The translations under genes and the position numbers were made by a program. A stretch of DNA of 64,000 nt from Proteromonas lacertae (taxonomy: Eukaryota > Sar > Bigyra > Opalinata > Proteromonadidae), in NCBI GenBank assembly GCA_002245135.1, contig NGBS01000327.1, positions 1 to 64,000 on the forward strand. Direction: 5' to 3'. Positions 10,577-22,198 of this stretch are shown here, piece after piece. The notes under the pieces are model-generated. The model had not been told where the DNA came from and ran no database searches. It was given only the letters and a program-made list of their open reading frames with translations. Numbering within the stretch: the first letter of the stretch is position 1; each line of letters opens with the position of its first letter.

Positions 10577-12935
10577 CAGTCAAACCTGTATAACTTGAAG
10601 TAATATAACTCGAATAATTTACATTTTTATTTTATTATATGATTTTATTTTTTTGTTATTTTTACATGTTCTAATCTTTTATAAATTACTATTACTATAA
10701 TATATTCTATCTATATTATTCTGAGGGTCATGATCTTCTTAAATGTCTCTCTGTTTGAAATTACTATATTTTCTTATTCTATATCAAAAGATTAGTAAAT
10801 AAATAAACCATTACAAGAAATACTATTCATAAATTCTTCTTGCTATGATTTATTTTCTATAAAAATGAGACTATAAAACGAATATTATTTTGAAACATAT
10901 TTTGATTTTACTAATTCTAACTAATCTTAATGACTTAACTAATTTTATTTGTATATTTCTAGTTGAAATAGATTAATTTAATTTTTTGATTAATATTGAG
11001 ATAGATTGAAATGAATTATGTTGAATCAATCACTTAGAGTATATAAAGATTAATAATTCATCACTTTATTAATATCTAATCACTTATATCCATAATATAT
11101 CATTTTTATATCCATAATTTATCACTTAGTAAAAAGTGATTAATCAAGTGATTGATTTCATTTAATAAATTCTTAACATGTTGAACAATTCAAAAAAAAG
11201 AAGTGGTACTCAATTACCCTTACACACTAAAGCCATGTTGCTTAGACAATTAGAAGCTAAGCGTATAACAAGGTAGGAAATATGTCAAAAATACTCAGTA
11301 AAACAATCAACTATATCTACATGGCTTATGAATAAGGATAAAATCATGAAATTTGAAGGTAATAATAATCATTAAGTTGTTATAAATAGATAAAGATGAT
11401 AATATATTTAGAGAGAGAAAATCAAAGTATCCAGAGCTGGAAAGAAAATTATTGAATTGGTATAACTCAGCAATATCAAAAATATATATAACTCACATCC
11501 CAATCACAGAGTCAATTTTATTATACAAACTCAATCAATTATCAGAGAAGAAGTTCCATATCTCATATGTTCAAAATTTAATGAAACGTAACAAACTGAG
11601 TAGCGTAAATCTTCATGGTGAAGCGTCATCATGCCCAAATGTTAATATTAGTAATGTCCGTAAGATTATTTCTTCTTATAAACCTATGTTCGTATTTAAC
11701 ATGGATGAAAGTGGTTTATATTACTCACAATTGCCTAGAAAATGTGTAATTGACAACCATGAAAAGAAGAACTTCAAAGGATTCAAAATAGCAAAGTCAC
11801 GTATTTCAATCGCAATTACAGTAAATATGGATAATTCAATTAAAGTACCAATTCTTTATATTGGAAAATCACAAAAACCTTTATGCTTTAATGAAAAACC
11901 TAACAATTACATTAATCAATCCAATGCTTGGATGGATAATAGAGTTTTTAAATACTATATGGATAATATTTTTCTTCCCTCAGTCAAAGATATTATTAAA
12001 AACAACAAAGTACTTTTGGTGATGGATAATTGTGCATCTCATCCTAGATCATTAATTGGAGCAGAATATGATAACATTCAACTACTTTTCCTTCCGCCTA
12101 ACTGCACAAGTCGTTATCAACCATTAGATATGGGAATTATTAACAAAATAAAAAGTAATTATAAAACTGAAATTTTAAAGAAATGTGTAGGAAATATTGA
12201 AAACTTTGAATTAATAAAGAATATTCAAATTGAAAACAGCAAAGGAAAAGGTGGTATAGCTTTATGTAAGCAACCGAATATAGCAGATGCTTAAAAAAAC
12301 AACAGTTATTAAATGTTGGTTGAAATCTTCATTACCATCTGAAGAACAAATAAAAGAATTAAATTCCATATTACAATCAGAAAATTGTAATATGAATGTT
12401 GATGATGATGAAGAAAGTCAATGCGAATTAAGCCAAATAATTGGTAAAGTAAATGATATTATTATAGAAGATGGAAATACAAATTCATTTATAAATGCAA
12501 CTTCTCTTTTTAGTACAAAATCTATAAGTGAGTTGTACCCATTTTATAGCTTTGAAAATGAAGATGGTTTTAAAGTAGAAGTTGTTGATAATGTAATTCA
12601 AGAAAATAGTAAAGAAGATTCAAATAATGCAACCTGCAAAACCAAAAGAAGAATTGATAATATGTCTAATGAAATAAATAAAACTAAAAAAAGCAAGATT
12701 AACAACATCTTCGAATAATCTTTAAAACACTTATAAAATCTCTTTGTATATCAATTATTTTTAGTGTATTTAGTATATTTATTCAAATGTATAAAATAGT
12801 AAATTATTATCATTTTGTTTCAACATTTTATTTGATTATAACTCATTTTTCAAATAAACAAGAAGCAAAAAATATAACTCGAATTTTTGTCCGTTTCTTG
12901 AAAATGAAGGGGTTTGAGTTATACAGGTTTGACTG
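10577..12935 (+). mobile_element. pogo/Tigger-type Tc1-mariner transposon nested in hAT
   Basis: The ends are perfect inverted copies of CAGTCAAACCTGTATAACT, and the element is flanked on both sides by TA (10575-10576 and 12936-12937), the target duplication of Tc1/mariner elements. A second inverted match (ATATAACTCGAAT) lies just inside both ends. The 2,359-bp body carries a DDE_1-type transposase. It sits inside the hAT transposase gene, so it inserted after the hAT element arrived. Confidence 0.95.
11178..12718 (+). pseudogene. pogo/Tigger-like transposase, degraded
   Basis: The N-terminus has a helix-turn-helix region (KAMLLRQLEAKRIT...EICQKYSVKQSTISTW) typical of CENP-B/pogo transposases. 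A 31-nt intron (11359-11389) follows. The DDE core shows NMDESGLYY, VMDNCASH and QPLDMGII, giving the three acidic residues. An in-frame TAG lies at 11274-11276 in the DNA-binding region. The frame also breaks near 12291 by a small deletion, after which the C-terminal tail continues to 12718. The TIRs are intact, so the copy could still move if transposase is supplied by another copy. Confidence 0.85.
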
Positions 12936-13507
12936 TATCTCGAAAACTTTTCTTTTCAATTGCATGGAATGAGATACTATTGCAATTATGAATCTAATAA
13001 TTCTCATATTCAACTCTTGTTCATTAATTTGTTCTACAACAGCTAAGTTAGTTTGTACCAATTTATTTTTGCATCTAGAATAAAATAAATATACTATACT
13101 TAGCCAAATGTCTCTTCAAGTGTGTTGAATGTTTAATAATGTATTCTTTGCAACGTTTACACATTACTCTGGTAGACTTTTCATTGTTGTATCTTTTTTC
13201 TTTTGTTAAATCGTAATAGCTGTATATTGCGCTTCTAGGTTTAGCTGGCATTGAAATGCAAATGTTTGATAAAATCAAGCTTTTGTTTTGTTTTGTTTTA
13301 ATTGAACTTAAACACAGAGGTTTATATATTAAAAAAAACACAGTATAGATAATATACATCAAAATTAGTACAAATAATTAAAAATAATAAGAGGACAGAG
13401 TTGAGGGACAATAAGAGGACTGTAGGGAATTTTGAAAAGTTTCAGCGATAGAAAAAGGACATAATAAGGGACAGATTAACAAAGGACATCCTTTGCAAAA
13501 GTCAGGA

Positions 13508-14290
13508 ATGGATTAAGATCAATTTGTTGCAGATCATTAGAAAATGAAAATTATCCATTTATAGAAATGAAATGTTTAGCATGGACAAATGAAGAATTGA
13601 AATATTATTTGGATTATTGTATTAAAAAGAAAAGAAGAGAATGTTTTAGAAAATATGATTTATCGAGTAATATTATTATAATATTAATTTTGTAATGAAA
13701 TAGATATGAATTTGAATGATTCTCACATTTCATTAATTAAACAGATTAATTATAAAACACTTGATTTATCAAATAATAAATTAAGTTATAATGGATTTAA
13801 AGAATTGATGCATCGTCAAACAAGAGGTGTATGGAGTATAATAATATTTAAAAATGAGATTGGAAAAGAAGGGATGAAGATAATATGTAAATATTTAAAT
13901 ATATTTGTTGTTGTTGAAAACTTACAGAGTGATATAAAATCATTGAATATTTCAAGTATTATATGAAATGACTTTTAATTTTGAATAGATATTGCGATGA
14001 GCGAAAGAGGATTAAGATTGTTAATAGAAAAATTAAAAGATTATACTCCATTAGAGAAAATAGACATATCAGGAAATAAATTAAATGAAGAAGGATTAAG
14101 ATTAATGAATGTAAATAAAGAAGTATTTGACTATTTAGAAGAATTGTCAATAACAGTAAAAGAGAATATAGATAAATCCGTATTAAAATCATTTTTATAC
14201 ACATTTTCGACAATTGAAACAATCAACTTAGATGGCATATCAGAAGTAGAAAAGAAAGAATTATCTCAAGAATTCTTCTACATTATGTAA
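13508..14290 (+). pseudogene. Pseudokinase-LRR gene, 3' part
   Basis: The LRR frame resumes right after the hAT element and runs through introns at about 13675-13704 and 13958-13990 to a TAA at 14290. Repeats include LDLSNNKLSYNGFKEL and EKIDISGNKLNEEGLRLM, the same repeat class as in the 5' part. Direction, repeat type and intron style match, so this is the severed 3' end of the gene starting near 6484. Without the transposon the two parts would form a single LRR protein. Confidence 0.7.
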
Positions 14291-14350
14291 TAAATTTCAT
14301 TATTATTCTTATAATTTCTCATTCATTCATTTACTTTGTGTTAATCAAAA

Positions 14351-14731
14351 ATGACTATATTCAGAAATGTGAAAACATTTAGATGTCAATGTCATAAATA
14401 AGTAAATTCATAACTTTGGAAGTTTAAAGTTTATGAGTAAACGAAAGGCTAGAATACATTTCCTATTCATTGTAACCTGTCTATGCCATAATAAAGTATG
14501 TAGAACAGTCGATTGTGTAGTAGAGATAATATTGAATGTGATGAATGTTGTAAAAACTGTAAAGAAAAATACACTCCTTTACAACAATACAATTTTGTTC
14601 ATATTCTTTCAATATTTATTATTATTCAACTATTATACACATCAGTTAAACAACCAATATATAAAGCAGAGATAAGTAGAAAAAACGTTTATAAAGAGTT
14701 GCTCATGAGAGAGAGGTATAATTCCAACTAA
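14351..14731 (+). CDS. Possible small Cys-rich membrane protein
   Basis: A weak candidate. The frame ending at 14731 reads CxxCCKNCKEKY, then a hydrophobic helix (FVHILSIFIIIQLLYTSV) and a short basic tail. Upstream cysteine pairs (CQCH near 14380, CLCHNK near 14475) may be earlier exons. I cannot fix the splicing, and no family is recognised. Confidence 0.25.
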
Positions 14732-14954
14732 ATAAAATGAAAAAGAAATGATTTATTAACGAAATTTTACTTCTCATCTCTTTCTACATCATAACAATAA
14801 TTACTTTCAAATTTATTTTGATCAAGCATTTAGCTTGATAATTCTTTTTGATTGATTTGATTGGCTATTCTCTCAATCAATTGAATTATTCATAGCTCGT
14901 TTATTCGGTATTTTCATCTCGTTTATATATATAATTTATTTTATAGAAAGTGAT

Positions 14955-17900
14955 ATGAGTAGTACTGTAAGTAAAGATAAAATGGTCAGAAAATCAAGCG
15001 TTGTGTTAGATTTTGATAATAATAAAAGAATGAAATTAGAAGAAGATAATTTTGTGAAGATAATGAACAGCTTGGTAGATGATGATAAAGATTTTTTAAG
15101 ATTTACAGATGATAGTGTTAATGTTTTTCAATTTCCCAAAAGAATGATTTTGAAGAGATCGTGTTACTTACAAATGTATAAAGATATTATCAAATTAATG
15201 AAGAGTTATGACTCTCCAACGATTATTATAAGTGGACAACCTGGTATAGGTAAAACTAGTTTTTTGTATTACCTATTACATTGTTTAAAGAGTGATGATA
15301 GTTACAGATATATGGATGAAAGTAAAACAATAAAAAGAGTAATTAATGGTATTTACGTGGTAAAAGGAAAGAAAAATGGTAATGAATATGATAATCAAGT
15401 ATATAAACTAGAAAAAGACAAAGTATCTATTATTAAAAATGACCTGGCGAATGTTACAGAATCAATAATAATAGTAGATACATTTAGTGATGAATATAAA
15501 CCAAATAATATTGTTATATCAATAAGTTCACCCGATGAGGACAACACAAAAGAATTCCAAAATAGAAACGATAAAACTAAATTATATTTCGAGACATTAA
15601 GTTATGAAGAAGTAGAAAAATGGTTTGATAAATGTATAGATATTGACAGAGATGCAGAATTTAAAGAAATATGTGAAGCTTATGGTAATATTCCAAGACA
15701 AGTTTACTTCCATCATTTATATAAAGAGAATTATGGTAATAATAGAAATTATTGGAAATATTATCAGAAGTTAATAGATGGAGTTGTAGGTACAATTGGT
15801 TACAATAATTTTGTTGGTAATTATATGGAACAAAAAAGATTAATCGAAAATAATGGATTATTGAATATAATATTAAAATATGATTATAAAGAAGAAATGA
15901 ATGCTTATTTAGGTCATAAAGTATTAGTACCAAAAGATCATTTAAAATTCATATCTGAGAAGGTTGAAAAATACATAGTGTATAAATTCTATCCACCTAA
16001 AAATAAATCTGAATATGAAGAATTATGCAAATATTATAAAGAAATTAAGAACGATGATAAAGAAATGAAAAGAGTTGCTATGAAACAAATGATATCATAT
16101 GAATTAAGCATGGAAAAAATAAAATTGAATGCAAGAGGAGATAAGAATTTTCAGTTGAATTATGAAAAGCCAATCTTAGTTCATCATCCTGAAGGTGCTA
16201 AACATTTTATTTATTTAATATTGGATGAAAATAATTATTTTGATCTAATAATGAATGGGATATTTATAAAGATATTCTTAGATGGTGAGAAATTAGAAAC
16301 TGATGAAACAAGAATAAAAGAATCAATCAAAGTATAAATAGTCTATATTTATGTAATATAATGTAATAGGAATATAATAAAAGTGAAAAATGCAAATATA
16401 AGTATTGTGGTTTAAATGAAAATCGAGAAGTAGAAGTAAATGAAGTAAAAGTAGAAGAAGAAAGAGGAAGAGAGGAAGAAGAATTAGAAGTGATTAAAAG
16501 AAAAGAAGCATCTGAGAATCCATCATCTGCACTATGTAAACTACCAGCAGAAAAAGATTTTGAAGTATTTGCCGATATAGATGCTCGACGTTTTTATTTA
16601 ATGAGAAAATGTTATTATCGAATTTTGAATGAAATTTATCCTGAAGGTATGAAGCTAGATTACAATCATCAAAAGAACTATTTAATATTTGGCCAAGCTG
16701 GAATAGGAAAATCAATATTAGCGAAAGTTATAAAAGAATATATTCATGAAAAAAGGAATGGAGAAATTAGAATAATACATATAAATAAAAAAGGAAAGAG
16801 AATAGAAGGTTATAATGAAGATAAACTAGACAAAGATTATATATTAATTTGTGATGGAGGTTTAATAGGAGAAGATGATTATGGTGATGCAAAAATGATA
16901 ATACTATTAGCTGATCCATCTGATAAAAAGTATAAAACATTTCAGAGTAAGAGATGTCCTCTGGTGATGTATATACCTCCATTTACAAAAGAAGAAATCG
17001 AAGAAGTAATAATTCTAGAAAATCCCCACAATATTAAAAAAACACAAAATGCAAATCATTTTATTAATAAATCTGAATTAACAGAAAGTTCAGCAGCATT
17101 ATCTGGAGATATAGATGGTTATAAAAGAAGAATAGAATTATATAGAAAGAATTACGAATATTATGGAGGTGTAATTGGAAATAAAGAATGTGATGAAAAA
17201 ATGATTAAAGAAGAACTTACTAAAATGAAGAAAGATAATAAACTAGAAGACATAATTAATGGAATTAATGTATGTTCTCTTTCGAAAGGTTATAATAATA
17301 AAATATTAATATATGAAACATGTGAAGATGTTACTGAATCGAATCATTTGACATTTATATCTGAAACAATTCGACAAATGTCCAAAAAAATATTATTCAA
17401 AATTACTTCCAAAGAAGAATGTAAAGATATGATGAATATTTTATTTAGTTCTACAAATGGAAGTATAAAAGGATGTATATATGAGAATGTAATGATCTAT
17501 GTACTTAAAAACAATGAAATATTTAGAGAAAAAGTAATAAAAGATATGTGTAATTCAAATGAAGATTTAAAAGAATTAATTATAGATAATATATATAAAA
17601 ATATAAAACCTAGAATGACAAAAATCAGGATAAGAAATGATTTTGACAATATAGATAAAAATGTTAAAGTAGTGAATGTTAAAGATGATGTTGATTTAGA
17701 TACAAGAATAAAAAGAAAAGAAATGAATATTTTCGATCTAAGTTATGATGGAGGTTTTCCTGACGTAGATGCATTGATTGGTCCTATCGGCATTCAAATT
17801 ACAGTAAGTGAGAGACATGAATTATCACCCGAAATGGTTGTTATTTTAAAGAAGTTATTTAAAAAGTATAAAGGTAATAGATATAATCGTATTGGTTTAT

Positions 17901-18127
17901 TCTATGTAAGTCCACAAGAAAATGTTTCTATAAATACAAAGAAAGGTAGAGATGTAGATGCATTTCCATTATGTTTTAAAAATGTTCTTGATAAAGATAG
18001 AAATGAAATCAAAAAATTCAAAGAAAAAGAAATAAAAGAATTAATCGATGAAGCAAAAAGTGCAAGAAAAACAATATTTATATCATATTCAGAATTATTA
18101 ACGTATGTTCATAATTTGAAAGATTAA
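14955..18127 (+). CDS. Crinkler/RHS-type protein with two P-loop NTPase modules and nuclease-like C-terminus
   Basis: Two long frames (14955-16331 and 16370-18127) are joined in phase by a typical 38-nt intron (GTATAA...TAG, 16332-16369). This gives one protein of about 1,040 residues. Module 1 has Walker A GQPGIGKTS; module 2 has GQAGIGKSI near 16690. Between them is a Glu/Lys-rich linker. The C-terminal part contains FPDVDALIGPIGIQITVS and a following His, which resembles the PD-(D/E)XK-type nuclease domain of Crinkler and retrotransposon-hot-spot proteins. Single NTPase-nuclease architectures are known in that family; the doubled NTPase is unusual. It looks whole. If the intron is not used, these are two adjacent genes and the first lacks a nuclease domain. 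Confidence 0.6.
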
Positions 18128-18386
18128 TTAAGTATAAAACAATTGATTAATATTATTATTATAAACTGTTAATCATATGTTTCTTTTACTTCATTCAAAA
18201 AAGCATTAAAAATAGATTCTTTAGTTTTATAGCCAAACGAAAAAGATGAGTTTCATATTCTTAAATATAATATGTCATTTTGAAAGTGAAGGGACAAAAA
18301 TAGGACAAAAGGAGAAAGTGATTTCCTTTACCTAACCCAGATTATTACTAAAATAAGAAACAGTATATAAATATATCAATTCTTCT
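18128..18386. other. Intergenic stretch with relic GGACA motifs
   Basis: No gene seen. Around 18288-18330 there are spaced GGGACA/GGACA motifs like those at the ends of the hAT element at 9031-13500. They may be the scar of a related element. Confidence 0.3.
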
Positions 18387-19650
18387 TTAAATAGAAATAT
18401 CTTCATCGATACTCTGGTTTACACAACCTAAATATGATTTATAATATCCATCAACTGATAATTCATCTATAGCTCCATTATTCCATATCAAATCAAAACC
18501 ACCTATCTGTAATTCATCTCCACTTCTCTGATTTTCTAAATCAATTATATTAAATACATCTTCAAGTAAAGCTGTTTTCATTTGTTTATCTGATTCTGAA
18601 CTAATCACCATAGAAGGCATAGCATTTACTTCTAATAACCAAGGTGTTAATGTATCATCAAATAATATATCATATCCATATAATTCAAAACAATGTTTAT
18701 CTTGAATCATCACATTCTCTACACTAAATAGAGATTTTAATATCACACTTTGAATATCACTAAATAACATTTCGGTTCTTTCTTTTCCTATTTTCGTTAA
18801 TAAGTATATTCTTAATGATTTTAAACCCCACTTACTGTGATTATTATTATTATCATAATCATCTGTGTGTTTTTGAATTGATACATTTGTTAAATGAATA
18901 TATATATTTTCTATATCTTTTGGATCTGAACTATATCTTGAATTAGTAAAACGACAAAATCCAGTAAATATAAGATTAAAGAAACATTAATTAAAATATT
19001 ATTGATTTAAAAAAGATATCTTCTATATAACCATACTTGCAATGGAGTATAAGATGTTACTAAACAATATATTCTCATATCAAATTTCTTTCCACCTATT
19101 AAATAAGGATTTTGAATATATTTTTGAACTAAATAAGCATCACTTCCTTCTTCATATCCTTTCTTCCATTCACTAATATCAGATGGTTTTGTTATTATAA
19201 ATATACCTTTACCTTGAGATTTACCCACCGGTTTCATTATCCATAATCCTTTCTCTTTCTTAAATTCTTCTACAAACATACTATATTCAGCTGGTAGAGT
19301 GTAAGAAACTGGACAAAAACTATATTCTCTCAGCTTATTTGGCTCATTACTTCTTCGATATTGAATCTTTATCTTATTCACATTTTTTATAAGAAGGTCT
19401 TTTCGAGTTAACTCATAGAAATTTCGAAAATGGTTTACTTTCTGATTATCTCGAAATCGAATTCCATCAAAATCACTTGTGACCCAATTCTTATCTGCCC
19501 ACATTATATCCCAACCTTCTTCTGTCTCACTTTCTTTCCAACTATTTCTTTTAGTCATCACATCATGCACAGCGTTTTTTACTAAACACTTAAATGTAAT
19601 CGTATTGTTTCTATTCAATTATAATCATCACTATACTTTCTTTTTATCAT
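18387..19650 (-). CDS. Tubulin-tyrosine-ligase-like (TTLL) protein
   Basis: The family would ligate amino acids (Tyr, Glu or Gly) to tubulin or related substrates. The protein starts MIKRK at 19650; a 26-nt intron (19611-19636) joins it to NNTITFKC. Family blocks are WDIMWADKNW, then WIMKPVGKSQGKGIFI (ATP-binding), LVQKYIQNPYLIGGKKFDMRIY, and HLTNVSIQKHTDDYD. LFGYDILFD-like and PWLLEVNAMPSM (metal and ATP site, Glu and Asn kept) come last. A 56-nt insert at 18964-19019 lacks GT-AG ends but fits a U12-type AT-AC intron, restoring WLYRSGFCRF. The length (about 390 residues) matches short TTLLs. Its presence implies microtubules, perhaps cilia, in the organism. Confidence 0.85.
18964..19019 (-). 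other. U12-type AT-AC intron in the TTLL gene
   Basis: The intron begins ATATCTTTTT (consensus ATATCCTTT) and ends TTTAC. It carries a branch-like TTCTTTAATC about 12 bases before the 3' end, close to the U12 consensus TTCCTTAAC. No GT-AG pair fits the gap. Removing exactly these 56 bases restores the TTLL frame with a family-typical junction. Confidence 0.8.
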
Positions 19651-19765
19651 TTTAAAAAATCAAAAACGAATATTTTTTGTGAAACGAATACTTTTTTCAT
19701 ATTTCAATAAAACACACATATTTAGATATATATAACTTAGAAAGTATATATATTTATCATTGTTT

Positions 19766-22022
19766 TTATTCAGAAGAGAAATTTGGTTCTTTCAACACTC
19801 GATATATTCTCACTATCCAATGTTCACTTGTTAAAGCCTCTTCCAAATGATGCAATTTTATATCTTTTATTCCAATTTCACTGTTTCTTGCTCGATCATA
19901 TCCTTGACTTATTTCAGCAAATCGATAATAACTTAATTTATACATCAAACAATTCTTCATCACATCAGTTGCACTATTATCTACTACATATTGATGACTT
20001 GAACTATAATAATTATCTTCTTGGATTTCATCAGGATATACACCTGCACCTATTCGAACCATCCATAAGAATTTATTTATATCATCTCCTGAATAACCAC
20101 TTAAACCACCAAATATTATTAATACATAATCTACATCTAAAGATTTCATTATTGGATAAGCATCATCTTCACTGGAAGCAAATGCTCGACCTACGGTAGC
20201 TATGTGAGTATTATTCCAAGTATTATTATCAACTAACACTGTTCGATTAGCTATAGCTGTTATTTGATAACCATAATCCCACCAACTCATTATCTTTGCA
20301 TCATCTTTTGTATTCATTCTTAACCAATAATATGCTTCACGGAAATCATCAAATATTCTTTTATTTTCACCTCCTCCTGCAGCTAACACGATTGATGGAC
20401 TTGAATAAGCACTTGCAGTTACCCAAACACTATGTAATCCAAAATTACATAGAATAAAACTCATAAATATTATTACACCTATTGATATTGTCTTTTGATG
20501 AGGAATTTCTTCATTTTCATTATTCTTTTTCTTATTATTGTTGTTATTATCTTCATTATTATTATCATTATATAATACAATACTCATAAACTTTGTCATT
20601 ATTTCACTTACATATATTCCTCCTAAAATACAAGCAATTGGAGATAATACTAACATTAATCGAACCATTACACCACTAAAGTATATTGTTGTTAAAGCAT
20701 AAGTTATTAAGAAGATTTTACCTTCATTGTTACTCTTAAAACATAAATATAAACCACTTGGAATAAAGAATACTAAAATATGTAAATCAAAGAAATAACT
20801 TGACCAACTGGTAGGTTGATGTTCTGATACGGAAGCAATTATTGGAATATGAGCTTTGGCATAAGTTGGATCTAATAAACTATAAAATCTTCCAGTCCAA
20901 GGAGCTAAGAATCCAGTAATATTCATTATTATAAATGCTATACCAACTATTGAAACTGCAAATACAACGATGGATTTACACAATATTATAAAGTCTTCTT
21001 TACTTACTAATCCTTTTATATAATCAACAAATGCATAGATTTGAATTATACCAAATACACCTAATGCACCAAGACATTCACTACTATAAATTGGTTGAAA
21101 TCCAACAAAGGATATTTGCATCGATAATAAAGTACCTAATGCATAAAATGAAGAATATGTTATATATAATCGTTTACTATATCTTCCACATATTAATAGG
21201 AATAAAACATGTAATGGAATTATATTCATTATAAACACATATCCACCCCAGGCACTTACCATATAGAAATACCATAATGCTGTTATTAATGAATATATTA
21301 AACTACCATTATTCAACGCTTTTATCCAATAATAGAAAGTTATTATTAATGCAAAGATTGCTACACCTTCATTATCATAACTACCAGCTACTGAACGAGA
21401 TATATAACCAGGCACCATTCCCACAAATGCAGCTGCTAATAATCCACTACTTTCAGCTTTTCTTTTATTTTCTTCTTCATCTTCCACTGAAGATTTGTTT
21501 GAAGATTTTGTTATATTTTTTCCTAACATCACTTCTCTGGTTAATAAATATGTCACAATTGCTGTATTAGAAGCCATCCATGGTGCTAGAAATACACAGA
21601 TATTTCTGATATTCATTGTTATATTCAATAAATTCACTAAATAGTATAACACAGCTGCTGTTGCCATTAAACCAGGATATATTGTTCCACCAATAATACG
21701 ACCTAATGGATACCATGCATGATCATCAAACCAATTGTGAAAATTGTAAAAACCTTCATTAGTAAGAAACTTAGTTGTTCGAAAATTGAAATATGGATCA
21801 AACTCATGAATTACACTTTCAAATCTTAAAACTGCAAATAATCTCATCATAAATGCTATAACAATAATAGTATGAATTTATAGATATACCCATGATGTAA
21901 ATTAAACCTAAAATAGCATATCTTAATACCCTCTCTTGGTCTTCAACTGCTATGCATGACAATCTCTTTTTTAAAGAGGAAACTTTATCAATTTCAACTC
22001 CTTGAGGTTTTGTTTTAGCCAT
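19766..22022 (-). CDS. STT3: STT3-type catalytic subunit of oligosaccharyltransferase
   Basis: This enzyme transfers lipid-linked glycan to Asn in N-glycosylation sequons in the ER lumen. Exon 1 (21890-22022) and exon 2 (19766-21855) are joined by a 34-nt GTAT...TAG intron. Many membrane helices follow the first lumenal loop with [10 protein letters not shown] (the DxD-like metal site). The signature WWDYGYQI in the C-terminal domain is the catalytic WWDYG motif. The DK-like region and the MISxWSWW-type upstream context are as expected. At about 738 residues it is full length. A charged Asn/Asp-rich loop near 20530 is low complexity. A 111-bp stretch of this gene is duplicated at 6250-6360. 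Confidence 0.95.
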
Positions 22023-22198
22023 CTACAATCTATTAACATAAAAATAATAGAAAAAAGAATAACAAATATAAATGAAATATAAAATCCATTATAATCAATC
22101 ATATAATAGGTATATACTCTATAAAATGCTAAAAAATGAAATGAAGGTTTGAAGCTTGATTGAGGTTTGATAAAAAAAAGAATTTTCATTGTTTTATA

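Larger units (their letters stand above)
9262..13251 (-). pseudogene. hAT transposase (BED finger + RNaseH-like + hATC), broken
   Basis: The N-terminus has a BED-type zinc finger with CKRC...HLKRH spacing. A 25-nt intron (13075-13099) of host type follows. The catalytic part carries the family signature CSTRWSSF. The C-terminus has the dimerisation block with YIERSFSIQSYI followed by RRSKLKLELINGM, then an acidic tail. A pogo element (10577-12935) interrupts the gene between the finger region and the catalytic core. There is also a one-base frame change just upstream of that insertion, and the frame opens again near 10590. The enzyme can no longer be made from this copy. Confidence 0.85.
9031..13500 (-). 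mobile_element. hAT-superfamily DNA transposon, interrupted
   Basis: A hAT transposase reads on the minus strand from a BED zinc finger (start near 13251) to the C-terminal dimerisation region ending at 9262. The element sits within the LRR gene. Both ends carry clustered GGACA/TGTCC motifs. The near-identical self-complementary 14-mers AAAGGACGTCCTTT (9072-9085) and AAAGGACATCCTTT (13481-13494) look like subterminal transposase-binding repeats. I could not define exact terminal repeats or an 8-bp target duplication, so the borders are approximate. A pogo-type element is inserted into the transposase gene. Confidence 0.8.
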
